A stretch of DNA of 64,000 nt from Microbacterium sp. 8M (lineage in GTDB: Bacteria > Actinomycetota > Actinomycetes > Actinomycetales > Microbacteriaceae). Shown piece by piece: positions 17,732 through 28,058 of this stretch. The position numbers and the translations under genes were made by a program. How positions within the stretch are numbered: position 1 is the stretch's first letter; each line of letters opens with the position of its first letter. The DNA is taken from NCBI RefSeq assembly GCF_902506375.1, contig NZ_LR733284.1:3162222-3226221 (forward strand), given 5' to 3'. Below the pieces are notes generated by a model, which was given only the letters and a program-made list of their open reading frames with translations, searched no databases and was not told the origin of the DNA.

Positions 17732-18499
17732 CTACACCGTCAGCGCGTAGCAGCGCTCCTCGCCGAACGGAGTGAACCCGCAGCGCGCGAGGATCGGCGC
17801 CGACGTCTCCACCCGCCCCTTGACGAGCGCCGTCTCGGCGCCGAAGGCGGCGCCGAGACGCAGGCGCTCCGCCAGAACCGCACGGTAGGCGCCTCGGCCG
17901 CGGAAGGCCGGCAGCGTGGCTGCGCCCCAGAGCCGGAGGAAGTCGCCGACGATCGTGCAGCCGGCTGTGCTCACGGGCTGTCCGTCGATGCGGGCGAGCA
18001 CTCGGAACCCTGTGCCGGAAGCAGCTGCTGCCGCGATCTCCGCCAGCTCGGCCTGCAGACCGGCTCTGTCCAAGGGGTGCTGATCCCAGACCGGAGCGTT
18101 GATCGCATCGACATCCCGCACGTGGTCGAGCGTGCCGACCACCACGGTGCTGATCTCCTCCGGAACCGGGATCGGATCCCCCGGGATCGGCCGCGCGAAG
18201 ACCGTCACCGTGTCTTCGTGGACCGCGCCCCGGCGCCGCAGCTCATCCTCGAGGTCGGGCTTGTCGGACGCATTCGTCCAGAAGATCAGCCGATCCTCAC
18301 CCCACTCGCGGGTGCGCGCGATCGCGCGATCGAGCACAGACGCCGCATCCAGATCCGACGCGACCTGGGATCCGCGCACGCCACCGCCGAAGCGGGCCGG
18401 GTAACGGACGAGCTGCAGCTCGGACTTCTCCTCCTCGCTGTCGCGCGGAAACCACACCCAGGCTGCGGAGGCGCGGGCGATCTCCGCCTCAGAGTGCAT
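17732..18499 (-). CDS. GNAT-family N-acetyltransferase
   Basis: A 255-residue protein with a single GNAT domain in its C-terminal half: LWGAATLPAFRGRGAYRAVL is the acetyl-CoA loop (motif A) and RCGFTPFGEERCY is motif B. The N-terminal half (residues 1-130) is a second, degenerate GNAT-like region. The ATG at 18499 overlaps the stop of the nuclease/helicase gene by 11 nt; the open frame extends 15 codons upstream inside that gene. Substrate unknown. Confidence 0.82.
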   Translation of the reverse strand: MHSEAEIARASAAWVWFPRDSEEEKSELQLVRYPARFGGGVRGSQVASDLDAASVLDRAIARTREWGEDRLIFWTNASDKPDLEDELRRRGAVHEDTVTVFARPIPGDPIPVPEEISTVVVGTLDHVRDVDAINAPVWDQHPLDRAGLQAELAEIAAAAASGTGFRVLARIDGQPVSTAGCTIVGDFLRLWGAATLPAFRGRGAYRAVLAERLRLGAAFGAETALVKGRVETSAPILARCGFTPFGEERCYALTV

Positions 18500-21400
18500 C
18501 GGCGCCCTTTGACGCGCCGACGGCGACGAGCACCCCGGACGCATCGGACGGGACGTCGGTGTCGCGATCCGCGCCTACGAGATGCGCGAACGCGCTGAGC
18601 CGCGCCACGCCGTCGGGCGTCCGCGGCAGGTCGTCGAGCAGCGCCGGCGAGTGCACCAGGTACGCGGCGACCTTGGCCCGGGAGATCGCCACGTTCAGCC
18701 GGTTCTGCAGCAGCAGGAACTCCGGGCCGCGCGGGGCGTCGCGTCCGCTCGAGGCGGCCAGCGATGTGATCGACACGACGGCCTCCCGGCCCTGGAAGTT
18801 GTCGACCGTGCCCACCGCGACGTCGCCGAACCCGGCCGCTGCCAGCTCGTCGAGGATGAGCTGCTTCTGGGCGTTGTACGGGGCCACCACGATGATGTCC
18901 GCCGGACCGAGCGGGCGCGCAGCGGCGCCCTCCATGCCGTCGGTGTAGCTGCGGCCGATGAGATCGCGGACGATGCGGACCACCTCGGCGGCCTCCTCCG
19001 GCGCCTGGGTGGCGTTGCCGCGGTGCCGGATGGGTCGCACGTGCAGCCCCGGCTCCACGCCGTCGATCGTGCGGCGTTCCGCTCCCGGCGCCGACGCGAG
19101 CGCACCCGCGTAGGAGAGCTCGGATACCGGGACCGCCACGGCCGGATGCATGCGCCACGAACGCGCGAGGAAGGATCCGTGCGCGGGGTCGATGACCGCG
19201 CGCTCGTGCATCACCCAGCCGAGCGCCGAGGTGTCGACGGGCTCCGGGTGCGTGCCCTGGCTCACCTGGGGCAGCTGCTGCGGATCCCCGAGCAGCAGCA
19301 GGCGCTGCGCGGCGGAGGCCACGGCGATGGTCGAGGCCAGGGAGAACTGGCCGGCCTCGTCGATGACGAGCAGATCCAGCTCGCCGCGCTCCACGCGCTT
19401 CGTGTTCGAGAAGTCCCACGCGGTGCCGCCGACGACGCAGCCGAGACCGGCGGCACGCTGCTCGGCGAGGTACCCGGCCATGCCGTCCTTGCGGATCGCC
19501 GTGAATACCGGATCCGTCTGAGGGTCCTTCGGCGCCTTCGCGACCTGGGCCGCGGGAACTCCGGCCTCGACGACGCGGTCCAGCAGGTTCTCCACGATCG
19601 CGTGCGACTGGGCGACCACGCCGATCCGGTAGCCGTGCTCATTCACGAGGCGCGCGATCACATGCGACGCGGTGTAGGTCTTGCCGGTGCCGGGAGGCCC
19701 CTGCACCGCGAGGTAGCTCCGGTCCAGGTCGAGCACGCCGCGCACGATGGCGTCCGCCGCGTCGCCGTCGGCGACGGGGATCGGCGCTCCCGAGACGGTC
19801 CGCGGAACAGCCCGCCGCAGCACGTCCGTGGCCGCATCCTCGGGGAACCCGGGCGCCGCATCGAGCACAGCCTGCGCCCACTCCTCGATCGCCGCCTGCA
19901 GGGAGTTCACCCGGGGCGGCGCCGCGGGCGTGAGCGCAAGCGGCAGCTCATCCCAGGTCTGGCCGCCCACGGAGCGCTCGCGGACCCGGTATCCGTCCTC
20001 GAGCACCTCGACGATCTCGACCTCATGCGGCACGTGGATCACGCGCGACGGGAACTCCCCGAAGAACGGCCGCGGAGACGCGTACAGCGCGAACGGGCTC
20101 CCGCCGACGCCGACCGTGCTGCCGGGAGCGACCTCTCCGCGCAGGTCGACGAGCCGGGTGATGGCGCGCGCGCCCTCCTCCTGACCCCAGTCCTGGACGA
20201 GCACCGAGCGATCCGGATCCACGCGGAGCACGTCACGCGTCGACTCCCACAGGGTCACCGGCTCGCGCAGCCGCTGGAAGTGCGCGATCCAGAAGCTCTT
20301 CGCCTCCCGCGGGAAGTAGTCGATCGCGGCGGCCGCCACGCGGTGCGTCTGGCCGGCCTGCTCCAGTGCGGCGCCTGTGGCACCCGCGTCCCGGGCGGCG
20401 TCGTGCGCCCGCTGCGCCTCGGCCTGCAGGGCGAGCGAGAGCGGCGCGGGCTCGTACGCGCGGGTCTCCGGCTCGTCCGGCGGCGCCGGCAGCACGCCGG
20501 CCTGACGGGCGAGGCCCACGAGCCAGTTGCGCAGGCGTCGTGTCGACACGCAGTCGTAGCGGTTGTAGTCGGCCAGGTCGGCGAGGATCGCCTCGGCCTC
20601 TGCGGTGCGGCCGGCAACGGCGAGGCCGCGCGCCTGCACGTACTGGACGATCGAGTCGTCGCCCTTCTGCACGTCGCTCGTGCGCACCTCGGCGCCCATG
20701 TAGAGCGGTTCGAGCTTCTTGATCGAGTACGACCGGGATCCGACCCGCACCGTGCGCAGCACGAGCGGGTAGAGGTCGACGAACACGCCCTCTCGCAGCA
20801 GCCGGTCGACCTCCGCCTCGCCGACGCCGTACCGCTCCGCCATGTTCTGCAGGTGCGAGGTCTCGTATGGCGCGTAGTGGTAGATGTGCATGTCCGGGTG
20901 CGCGGCGCGGCGCGCGGCCACGAAGTCGAGGAAGTCGCGCAGCGCCTGCTTCTCCGCGGCGAAGTCGTGCGCCCACAGCGCCGAGTACTGCTCGGCGTCG
21001 TCGACCCAGCCGAAGAGGTAGTCCAGCCCCCAGGGCTGCCCCTCCCCCGGCTCGGTGTAGAGCGGGTCGCCCTCGAAGTCGAAGAACAGGTCGCCGCGAC
21101 TGGGGCGCGGCATCAGCCCGATCGCCGCGGCGGAGACCACCTCGAACGGCGGCACCGGGTGCTCCTGGGGTGCGTCGACCGCGATCTGGCCGGCTTCTTC
21201 CGCGACCATCGCGGTGAGCTGCAGCCGGGCCTGCGCGCGCAGCCCCTCGAACGTCTCCGCGTTCATGCCGTCCGGCGCCTCCGTGGCGACGGCGAGTTCG
21301 TCGATGGTCTCGATCCCGGCGGCGCGCAGCCGGGCGCGCTGCACCGGCCGCATGCGCGCGACGAGCAGCAGATCCCGGTGCGCCACGACCTCGGCCTCGC

Positions 21401-22169
21401 ACGTGGCGCAGCGCCCGCAGGCGACGACCTGCAGGTCGCCCCGGTCGTCGCCCCAGGCGAGCGGTGCGCCCGCAGCGCCCTCGTCCACGCGGCGGTCGGC
21501 GATGAGCGCGCGCAGCCGCGCGCGCCGCACGTGGAACAGCGGCAGCAGGTCGCGCACGGCGTGCGTCGAGATGCTGCGGTCGCCCAGGATCAGGTCGACC
21601 TCGTCCGAGCGGGGGATGCCGAGCCGGTCGAGCTGGTCGACATATGCCGCCAGCTGCATGAGCGCCGTCACGCGCGCCGTGCGGGCGAGCTTGGAGTCCT
21701 GCACGCGCCAGCGGCCGTCGTCGTCGCGCCGCAGGAAGTCCGCGAATCCCACGAACTCGGGCGTGGAGAACGCGGCCTGATAGATCACGGTGGCGTCCGA
21801 GCGCAGTGCACGCACGGTGTCGGCGACCACCTCCGCCAGCGCCTCGGCGTCGGTCGACGACACCTTGGGCAGCGCGACGACGCCCGGCCCGCCGGACTCG
21901 GAGGAACCGAGCCGGGTGACGTAGTCGTCCAGCACGACGAGCTCGTGCGCGTCACCCATCGCGGCGGCCCGCGCCAGGGTGGCGTCCTCCGGATCCTCGA
22001 CCGGCGCGACCCGGCCGAGCTTCGCGTCGAGGGCCCGCGCCCAGGCGAACTCGCACTCCGCCGCGAGCTTCAGATCCGACGCGCTCCAGATCACCCTCGG
22101 GCGGGCGTCCGCGACGCCGCCGTCGTCCGATCCGCCGCTGCCGGATCCGGAAGGGATGATCACACGCAC
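18489..22169 (-). CDS. TM0106-family RecB-like nuclease fused to DEDD exonuclease and SF1 helicase
   Basis: A 1226-residue multidomain protein. Residues about 25-270 resemble the TM0106 RecB-type nuclease family, with GFADFLRR and VQDSKLA as PD-(D/E)XK-type motifs and a CGRCATC cluster near residue 252, followed by a short helix-hairpin-helix. From about residue 345 comes a DEDD-type region (FFDFEGDP, YHYAPYE, YNRYDC). The last 450 residues are an SF1 helicase: Walker A GPPGTGKT, Walker B LLVIDEAGQ, and AISRAK as motif VI. Such proteins are thought to act in DNA repair or RNA/DNA processing. The downstream GNAT gene overlaps it. Confidence 0.85.
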   Translation of the reverse strand: MRVIIPSGSGSGGSDDGGVADARPRVIWSASDLKLAAECEFAWARALDAKLGRVAPVEDPEDATLARAAAMGDAHELVVLDDYVTRLGSSESGGPGVVALPKVSSTDAEALAEVVADTVRALRSDATVIYQAAFSTPEFVGFADFLRRDDDGRWRVQDSKLARTARVTALMQLAAYVDQLDRLGIPRSDEVDLILGDRSISTHAVRDLLPLFHVRRARLRALIADRRVDEGAAGAPLAWGDDRGDLQVVACGRCATCEAEVVAHRDLLLVARMRPVQRARLRAAGIETIDELAVATEAPDGMNAETFEGLRAQARLQLTAMVAEEAGQIAVDAPQEHPVPPFEVVSAAAIGLMPRPSRGDLFFDFEGDPLYTEPGEGQPWGLDYLFGWVDDAEQYSALWAHDFAAEKQALRDFLDFVAARRAAHPDMHIYHYAPYETSHLQNMAERYGVGEAEVDRLLREGVFVDLYPLVLRTVRVGSRSYSIKKLEPLYMGAEVRTSDVQKGDDSIVQYVQARGLAVAGRTAEAEAILADLADYNRYDCVSTRRLRNWLVGLARQAGVLPAPPDEPETRAYEPAPLSLALQAEAQRAHDAARDAGATGAALEQAGQTHRVAAAAIDYFPREAKSFWIAHFQRLREPVTLWESTRDVLRVDPDRSVLVQDWGQEEGARAITRLVDLRGEVAPGSTVGVGGSPFALYASPRPFFGEFPSRVIHVPHEVEIVEVLEDGYRVRERSVGGQTWDELPLALTPAAPPRVNSLQAAIEEWAQAVLDAAPGFPEDAATDVLRRAVPRTVSGAPIPVADGDAADAIVRGVLDLDRSYLAVQGPPGTGKTYTASHVIARLVNEHGYRIGVVAQSHAIVENLLDRVVEAGVPAAQVAKAPKDPQTDPVFTAIRKDGMAGYLAEQRAAGLGCVVGGTAWDFSNTKRVERGELDLLVIDEAGQFSLASTIAVASAAQRLLLLGDPQQLPQVSQGTHPEPVDTSALGWVMHERAVIDPAHGSFLARSWRMHPAVAVPVSELSYAGALASAPGAERRTIDGVEPGLHVRPIRHRGNATQAPEEAAEVVRIVRDLIGRSYTDGMEGAAARPLGPADIIVVAPYNAQKQLILDELAAAGFGDVAVGTVDNFQGREAVVSITSLAASSGRDAPRGPEFLLLQNRLNVAISRAKVAAYLVHSPALLDDLPRTPDGVARLSAFAHLVGADRDTDVPSDASGVLVAVGASKGADAL

Positions 22170-22264
22170 GAAGGCTCCTGTCGTTCGGGGGCGACCGATC
22201 AGGCCGTCGCTTCGACCCTAGACGGGGGCAAGGACATCACCGGCCGACGGCCGGGCGGCAGGGC

Positions 22265-23083
22265 TCAGCGCCACCAGGTGTCGTCGGGCGTGACCGGCTG
22301 GCGCCGCTTGTGCTCGGTGGCGAGGTAGCGCGCCTCGATGCGCTCGGCCACGCTCGCCTCGACCGGGCGGCCCTCCAGGTAGTCGTCGATCTGCACGTAG
22401 GTGAGGCCGAGCTCGTCCTCGTCCGCGCGACCCGGCGTGCCGTCGAGCAGATCCGCGGTGGGCACCTTGTAGGCGAGGCGGTCGGGCGCGCCGAGCTCGA
22501 GCAGCAGGGAGCGCCCCTGCCGCTTCGTGAGCCCGGTGAGCGGCGTGAGGTCGCACGCGCCGTCGCCGAACTTCGTGAAGAACCCCGTCACGGCCTCGGC
22601 CGCATGATCGGTGCCGATCACGAGCATCTGCCGCTGCCCGGCGATGGCGTACTGGGTGACCATGCGCAAGCGCGCCTTGATGTTGCCGCGGTGGAAGTCG
22701 GCGACGTCCTCCAGCCCGGCCGCCTCGAGATCGTTCTCGAGTCCGTCGACGCCGTGCTCGATGTTCACCTCGACGCCCTCGTCCGCAGCGATGAACGCCA
22801 TGGCCGCGGCGGCGTCGTCGGCGTCGTGCTGCACCCGGTACGGCAGGCGCACGGCGATGAACGTCGCGTCGCCGCCCTCGGCGCGCACCTTCTCGACCGC
22901 CAGCTGAGCCAGACGCCCGGCGAGCGTCGAGTCCTGCCCGCCGGAGATGCCCAGCACGTACCCCTTCGCACCCGTGTGCCGCAGGTAGTCGACGAGGAAG
23001 CCGACGCGCCGGTCGATCTCGGCGACAGGGTCGATGTCGGGGCGGACCCCGAGGTCGGCGGCGATGTCCTGCTGCAGCGTCAT
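22265..23083 (-). CDS. nadE: NH3-dependent NAD+ synthetase
   Basis: A 272-residue enzyme that amidates nicotinic acid adenine dinucleotide to NAD+. The N-type ATP pyrophosphatase P-loop SGGQDST lies near residue 47, and [20 protein letters not shown] carries the substrate-binding residues. There is no nitrilase-type amidase domain, so ammonia rather than glutamine is the nitrogen donor, as in E. coli NadE. Length is standard. Confidence 0.96.
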   Translation of the reverse strand: MTLQQDIAADLGVRPDIDPVAEIDRRVGFLVDYLRHTGAKGYVLGISGGQDSTLAGRLAQLAVEKVRAEGGDATFIAVRLPYRVQHDADDAAAAMAFIAADEGVEVNIEHGVDGLENDLEAAGLEDVADFHRGNIKARLRMVTQYAIAGQRQMLVIGTDHAAEAVTGFFTKFGDGACDLTPLTGLTKRQGRSLLLELGAPDRLAYKVPTADLLDGTPGRADEDELGLTYVQIDDYLEGRPVEASVAERIEARYLATEHKRRQPVTPDDTWWR

Positions 23084-23157
23084 GCTTCTCCTTCGGTCGT
23101 GGATCCAGTATCCAACGACGACGTTTCGCGTGTGTGAACATGCGGGAGGATGGATCC

Positions 23158-23715
23158 ATGAGACTCCTCGTCGCCGCCCTCGCCTCCGAACTGCAGGCCT
23201 TCCCCGCGGAGCTCCCGGGCTTCGACCGGCTCGTCACAGGCCCCGGGAAGCTGAAGGCGACCTACGGTCTCACCCGCGCGCTCGACGCCACCGCGTACGA
23301 GGAGGTCGTCGTCGTCGGCACCGCGGGCGGCGTGGATCCCTGCCTCCCCGGCGGCGTGTACGAGATCACCGCCGCGATCCAGCATGATGTGCAGGACCTC
23401 GACGGCGTGATCGGCCAGCATGTCTCGCTGCCGCCCCGGGTGGCGACCGGGCGCGACGGCCTCGTCATCGCGACCGGTGACAGCTTCGTCGACGACGCGG
23501 CCGTGGTCGAGCGGATCCGAGGACTCGGCGGCGTGCTCGTCGACATGGAGACCTACGCGTACGTGTGGGTCGCCGACCAGTTCGGCGTGCCGATCCGGGT
23601 GCTCCGCGCGATCTCGGACACCGCGCAGGACGGCGCGACCACGGTGTGGGACGAGACCGTGGCGGCCTGCAGCGTGCAGCTGCGCGAGCGGATCCTCGAG
23701 GACTACGGGGTCTGA
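23158..23715 (+). CDS. Nucleosidase of the purine phosphorylase/MTA-SAH nucleosidase superfamily
   Basis: A 185-residue protein with the core motifs of the superfamily: [12 protein letters not shown] in the middle, then [18 protein letters not shown] (Glu for ribose binding) and [10 protein letters not shown] (catalytic Asp). It is shorter than typical MTA/SAH nucleosidases (about 230) but the motif order is right. I choose the ATG at 23158, which has GGAGG 8 nt upstream. It diverges from nadE, so a role in nucleoside or NAD-related salvage is possible. Substrate unproven. Confidence 0.8.
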   Translation: MRLLVAALASELQAFPAELPGFDRLVTGPGKLKATYGLTRALDATAYEEVVVVGTAGGVDPCLPGGVYEITAAIQHDVQDLDGVIGQHVSLPPRVATGRDGLVIATGDSFVDDAAVVERIRGLGGVLVDMETYAYVWVADQFGVPIRVLRAISDTAQDGATTVWDETVAACSVQLRERILEDYGV

Positions 23716-23752
23716 GCGGCAGCTCCCTTCCGCACCGGCCGTGGACATTTCA

Positions 23753-23768
23753 GTTAACGCTCGCTAAT
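23753..23768. promoter_or_regulatory. Palindromic TetR-type operator ahead of the carboxylase operon
   Basis: GTTAACGCTCGCTAAT, with half-sites TTAACG and CGCTAA around a 2-bp centre. It is near-identical to two palindromes in front of the acyl-CoA dehydrogenase gene (36175-36190 and 36201-36216), which suggests a shared regulator. It sits about 50 nt before the first carboxylase gene. Confidence 0.6.
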
Positions 23769-23816
23769 CTGATTCCGAGTCCACGACCGTTGCGAAGTCG
23801 CCCAATGGAGGGTGCC

Positions 23817-25451
23817 GTGTCCGAATCATCCGCGCCGAGCGCCGCGCCGGTGAGCGTCGCCGCCGCGGGCACCGTGCCCACGTATCGCGAGCTCGTCGAC
23901 GAGCTGCGTGTGCGCCGGGCCGAGTCCGCGCTCGGCGGCCCTGAGAAGGCACGCCTGCGGCACACCGAGCGCGGCAAGCTCCTCGCCCGCGATCGGATCG
24001 ACCACCTGCTCGACACGGGCAGCCCGTTCCTCGAGGTCGCGCCTCTCGCCGGCTACGGCATGTACGACGGCGACGCACCCTCCGGCGGCGTGATCGCCGG
24101 TATCGGACTGATCCACGGGCGGCACGTCATGGTGGTCGCCAACGACGCCACCGTCAAGGGCGGCACCTACTACCCGATCACCGTGAAGAAGCACCTGCGG
24201 GCGCAGGAGATCGCGGCGGAGAACCGGCTGCCCTGCGTCTACCTGGTCGATTCCGGCGGCGCGTTCCTTCCGATGCAGGACGAGGTGTTCCCGGACCGCG
24301 ACCACTTCGGCCGCATCTTCTACAACCAGGCCCGCATGTCGCGCGACGGGATCCCGCAGATCGCCGCCGTGATGGGGTCCAGCACCGCCGGCGGCGCGTA
24401 CGTGCCCGCGATGAGCGATGAGACCGTCATCGTGCGCAACCAGGGCACGATCTTCCTCGGCGGGCCGCCGCTCGTGAAGGCGGCGACCGGCGAGGTCGTC
24501 ACGGCCGAGGAGCTCGGCGGCGGCGAGGTGCACACCCGGATCTCCGGCGTGGCCGATCACCTCGCCGAGAACGACGAGCACGCACTGCAGATCGTCCGCG
24601 ACATCGTGGCGACCCTTCCGGAGTCACCGCCCCTGGCCGAACCGCCGGCGGCGGTCGTGGATCCGCCCGCCGGCGAGCTGCTCGACGTGGTCCCCGTCGA
24701 GCTCACGGTGCCCTACGACGCGCGCGAGGTCATCCGCGGCATCGTCGACGGCGGCGAGTTCGCGGAGTTCAAGCCCGAGTACGGCACCACGCTCGTCACC
24801 GCGTTCGCGCGCATCCACGGGCACCGCGTCGGGATCATCGCGAACAACGGGGTGCTGTTCGGGGAGTCCGCGCTCAAGGGCGCGCACTTCATCCAACTCT
24901 GCGAGCAGCGCCGCACGCCGCTGCTGTTCCTGCAGAACATCACCGGATTCATGGTCGGCCGCGAGTACGAGGCGAACGGGATCGCCAAGCACGGCGCGAA
25001 GATGGTCAACGCTGTCGCCACCACGTCGGTGCCCAAGCTCACGGTCGTCGTGGGCGGATCCTTCGGCGCCGGCACGTACTCGATGTGCGGACGCGCGTAC
25101 TCGCCGCGGTTCCTGTGGCTCTGGCCCGGCGCACGGGTCTCGGTCATGGGCGGTCCGCAGGCCGCGTCGGTGCTCTCGACCGTGCGGCGCGACCAGATCG
25201 AGGCGGCGGGCGGATCCTGGTCCGCCGAGGAGGAGGCCGCCTTCCAGGCCCCGATCCGCGCCGCCTACGAGGAGCAGGGCAGCCCGTACTACTCCACCGC
25301 GCGGCTGTGGGACGACGGGATCATCGAGCCTGACCAGACCCGCGACGTGCTCGGCCTCGCGCTCGACGTGATCCTGCGCGCCCCTTCGACCGATGCGCCC
25401 GTCGCCGGCGCGGCCGCGCCGCGGACCGGCTACGGCGTCTTCCGGATGTGA
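23817..25451 (+). CDS. Acyl-CoA carboxylase beta subunit (carboxyltransferase; methylcrotonyl-CoA carboxylase type)
   Basis: A 544-residue carboxyltransferase that moves CO2 from carboxybiotin to an acyl-CoA. The two crotonase-like halves are present: [20 protein letters not shown] region ([18 protein letters not shown]) in the N half and [16 protein letters not shown] in the C half. These segments, with [13 protein letters not shown], are typical of methylcrotonyl-CoA carboxylase beta chains, like mycobacterial AccD1. The GTG at 23817 has GGAGGG just before it and is preferred over the ATG at 23805. First gene of a four-gene operon, 4 nt before the alpha subunit. Confidence 0.9.
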   Translation: MSESSAPSAAPVSVAAAGTVPTYRELVDELRVRRAESALGGPEKARLRHTERGKLLARDRIDHLLDTGSPFLEVAPLAGYGMYDGDAPSGGVIAGIGLIHGRHVMVVANDATVKGGTYYPITVKKHLRAQEIAAENRLPCVYLVDSGGAFLPMQDEVFPDRDHFGRIFYNQARMSRDGIPQIAAVMGSSTAGGAYVPAMSDETVIVRNQGTIFLGGPPLVKAATGEVVTAEELGGGEVHTRISGVADHLAENDEHALQIVRDIVATLPESPPLAEPPAAVVDPPAGELLDVVPVELTVPYDAREVIRGIVDGGEFAEFKPEYGTTLVTAFARIHGHRVGIIANNGVLFGESALKGAHFIQLCEQRRTPLLFLQNITGFMVGREYEANGIAKHGAKMVNAVATTSVPKLTVVVGGSFGAGTYSMCGRAYSPRFLWLWPGARVSVMGGPQAASVLSTVRRDQIEAAGGSWSAEEEAAFQAPIRAAYEEQGSPYYSTARLWDDGIIEPDQTRDVLGLALDVILRAPSTDAPVAGAAAPRTGYGVFRM

Positions 25452-25455
25452 TCCG

Positions 25456-27528
25456 ATGACCGACACCGCCCTCCGCCGCACTGAGCCTGTCGACGTGTTC
25501 GACACCGTCCTCATCGCCAACCGCGGCGAGATCGCCTGCCGCATCATCCAGACCCTGCGCCGTCTCGGGATCCGCTCGGTCGCGGTCTACAGCGACGCCG
25601 ACGCCGGATCGCGGCATGTGGCCCTCGCCGACATCGCCGTGCGGATCGGCCCCGCCCCGGCCGCGCAGAGCTACCTGGACATCGACGCGGTGCTGGCGGC
25701 TGCTCGCGCCACGGGCGCCCAGGCGATCCACCCCGGATACGGCTTCCTCGCCGAGAACGCGGCCTTCGCCCAGGCCTGCGCCGACGCGGGGATCGTGTTC
25801 ATCGGTCCCACGGCGGAGGCGATCCGCACGATGGGCGACAAGATCACCGCGAAGCTGGCGGTCACCGCGCGCGGTGTGCCGACCGTCCCCGGCATCGCCC
25901 GCCCCGGGCTCTCCGACGCCGAGCTCGTCGCTGCGGCGCCGGAGATCGGCTTCCCGCTGCTGATCAAGCCGTCCGCCGGCGGCGGCGGCAAGGGCATGCA
26001 CGTCGTGACGCAGGCGTCGGAGCTCGAGGGCGCGATCGCGGCCGCCCGGCGCGAGGCCGCGGCGAGCTTCGGCGACGACGCGCTGTTCCTCGAGCGCTAC
26101 CTCACCACGCCGCGGCACATCGAGGTGCAGGTGCTCGCCGACGCGCACGGGAACGTGGTGCACCTCGGCGAGCGCGAGTGCTCGCTGCAGCGTCGGCACC
26201 AGAAGGTCATCGAGGAGGCGCCCTCTCCGCTGCTCGACGAGCAGACGCGCGCCGCGATCGGCGCGGCGGCGTGCGAGACGGCCCGCAGCGTGGACTACCG
26301 CGGCGCCGGCACCGTCGAGTTCATCGTGGAGTCCGCACGGCCGCACGAGTTCTTCTTCATGGAGATGAACACCCGGCTGCAGGTCGAGCACCCGGTCACC
26401 GAGCAGATCACGGGCCTGGATCTCGTGGAGCAGCAGCTGCGCATCGCCGCGGGCGCGCCGCTCGCGTTCACCCAGGACGAGGTACGGCTGCACGGTCACA
26501 GCATCGAGGCCCGCGTGTACGCCGAGGATCCCTCGGCCGGTTTCCTGCCCACGGGCGGCCGGGTCGAGCGCGTGATCCACCCGACCGGAGAGGGGATCCG
26601 GGTCGACACGGCCATCGCCGATGGACTCGACGTCTCCACCGACTACGACCCGATGCTCGCGAAGGTCATCGCGCACGGCGCCGACCGCGATCAGGCCCGG
26701 CGGCGCCTCATCCGGGCGCTCGATGAGACCGCCGTGTTCGGCTTCCCCACGAACGTCGAGTTCGTGCGGGCGCTGCTCGAGCTGCCCGAGGTCGCGGCCG
26801 GCGACCTCGACACGGACCTCATCGCCCGCCGCTTCGACGACCTCGTGTTCGCCGAGCCCGACGCCCGGCTGTTCGCCGAGGCGGCCCTGCTGCTCGACGG
26901 CGCGGTCCCTGAGCTCGTCGAAGGGACTTCCAGGTCGCCGCACGCCCCTTCGGCGGGCTCGGGGACCGGTGTGACCGGGCCGTGGGCTCGCCGCGACGGC
27001 TGGCGCCTCGGCGCCGCCGCGCCGCGCCGCTACCCGCTGGCCTGCGGCGAGCATCACGCGGAGGTGCTCGTCACCGGATCCGGATCCGGCCTGACCGTCG
27101 CGGTCGACGGCGCCCCGGCGGCACCCGCGACGCTGCCCGCCGGCGACCTCCGCCGCACCATCACGATCGACGGGGTCACGCGCACGGTCGCGGGGCTCGT
27201 GGCCGGATCCGGACGGGTCTCGATCGCGCACGGCGGGGCCGTGTTCGAGGTGGCCGTGGAGCGACGCGTGCACGCCGGCGGCGATGCGGCGGAGAGCCGC
27301 CCGCACCTGGACTCCCCCATGCCGGGCACCGTGGTGCTCGTGCACGCGGCGGACGGCGCGCACGTCGACGCGGGCGACCCCGTGCTCGTGGTCGAGGCGA
27401 TGAAGATGGAGCACGTGCTGCGCGCCGGGGTCGCCGGCACCGTGGCCCTGCACGCCGCACAGGGCGACACGGTCGCGCGCGGGCAGACCCTCGCCACCAT
27501 CACGCCGGATGCAGAGGAGGCGCCATGA
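25456..27528 (+). CDS. Acyl-CoA carboxylase alpha subunit (biotin carboxylase plus biotin carrier)
   Basis: A 690-residue protein. The N-terminal biotin carboxylase domain (about 1-450) shows [13 protein letters not shown], an ATP-grasp loop [10 protein letters not shown] and [15 protein letters not shown]. The C-terminal biotinyl domain has VEAMKMEHV, where the Lys is biotinylated. It matches the AccA1/MccA class. It is longer than mycobacterial AccA1 (about 654) in part because of a translated REP-like repeat in the linker at residues 484-505. The 3' end overlaps the MaoC gene as ATGA. Confidence 0.92.
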   Translation: MTDTALRRTEPVDVFDTVLIANRGEIACRIIQTLRRLGIRSVAVYSDADAGSRHVALADIAVRIGPAPAAQSYLDIDAVLAAARATGAQAIHPGYGFLAENAAFAQACADAGIVFIGPTAEAIRTMGDKITAKLAVTARGVPTVPGIARPGLSDAELVAAAPEIGFPLLIKPSAGGGGKGMHVVTQASELEGAIAAARREAAASFGDDALFLERYLTTPRHIEVQVLADAHGNVVHLGERECSLQRRHQKVIEEAPSPLLDEQTRAAIGAAACETARSVDYRGAGTVEFIVESARPHEFFFMEMNTRLQVEHPVTEQITGLDLVEQQLRIAAGAPLAFTQDEVRLHGHSIEARVYAEDPSAGFLPTGGRVERVIHPTGEGIRVDTAIADGLDVSTDYDPMLAKVIAHGADRDQARRRLIRALDETAVFGFPTNVEFVRALLELPEVAAGDLDTDLIARRFDDLVFAEPDARLFAEAALLLDGAVPELVEGTSRSPHAPSAGSGTGVTGPWARRDGWRLGAAAPRRYPLACGEHHAEVLVTGSGSGLTVAVDGAPAAPATLPAGDLRRTITIDGVTRTVAGLVAGSGRVSIAHGGAVFEVAVERRVHAGGDAAESRPHLDSPMPGTVVLVHAADGAHVDAGDPVLVVEAMKMEHVLRAGVAGTVALHAAQGDTVARGQTLATITPDAEEAP
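26907..26964. repeat. REP-like inverted repeat inside the carboxylase alpha-subunit gene
   Basis: Two 19-nt arms, CCCTGAGCTCGTCGAAGGG (26907-26925) and, on the other strand, CCCCGAGCCCGCCGAAGGG (within 26945-26964), separated by about 19 nt. The three mismatches are all C/T changes that keep G:U pairing. It is read in frame as VPELVEG...PSAGSGTG. The CCCTGAGC-TCGAAGGG motif is the kind seen as a dispersed repeat in many actinobacteria. Confidence 0.7.
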
Positions 27529-28058
27529 GCCGCATCGAGCGACCAGCGGAAGAGCGACCAGAGGAAGACAGAGTGCGCGGGAAGCGCATCGAGCAACGCG
27601 GGCTGTACTTCGAGGAGTTCGAGGAGGGCGCCGTCTATCTGCACCGCCCCGGGCGCACCGTCACCGAGGCGGACAACGTGCTGTTCACCACGCTCACCAT
27701 GAACACGCAGGCGCTGCACCTCGATGCGGCCTGGAGCGCCGGCACCGAGTTCGGCGAGCGCCTCGTGAACAGCATGTTCACCCTCTCCACGCTCGTGGGG
27801 CTCTCGGTGGCCCAGCTCACGATGGGCACCATCGTGGCCAACCTCGGCTTCTCCGAGGTCTCCTTCCCCGCACCCGTGCGGATCGGCGACACCCTGTACG
27901 CGGAGACCCTGATCGTCTCGAAACGGCTCTCCTCGTCGCGGCCGGGGCAGGGCATCGTCGAGTTCGCGCACACGGGCCGCAATCAGGACGGCACGGTCGT
28001 CGCGCGGGCGACCCGGTCCACGCTCATGCAGTGCCTCCCCCGGGAGGCGAGCACCTGA
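27525..28058 (+). CDS. MaoC-family acyl-CoA hydratase (Rv2499c-like)
   Basis: A 177-residue single hotdog-fold protein. The region [19 protein letters not shown] supplies the hydratase Asp/His pair, and [16 protein letters not shown] is typical of the MaoC dehydratase C-terminal half. In M. tuberculosis the homologous gene Rv2499c sits with AccA1/AccD1 and a CitE-like lyase, and the family hydrates 3-methylglutaconyl-, itaconyl- or mesaconyl-type CoA esters. By context this one probably follows the carboxylase in leucine breakdown. ATGA and TGATG overlaps link it to both neighbours. Confidence 0.85.
   Translation: MSRIERPAEERPEEDRVRGKRIEQRGLYFEEFEEGAVYLHRPGRTVTEADNVLFTTLTMNTQALHLDAAWSAGTEFGERLVNSMFTLSTLVGLSVAQLTMGTIVANLGFSEVSFPAPVRIGDTLYAETLIVSKRLSSSRPGQGIVEFAHTGRNQDGTVVARATRSTLMQCLPREAST

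Noticed and set aside
18582..22328. A plus-strand open frame of more than 1200 codons opposite the nuclease/helicase gene
   Set aside because: It is an antisense shadow caused by GC-rich third positions; low-complexity Arg/Gly/Ala/Asp content and no family motif.
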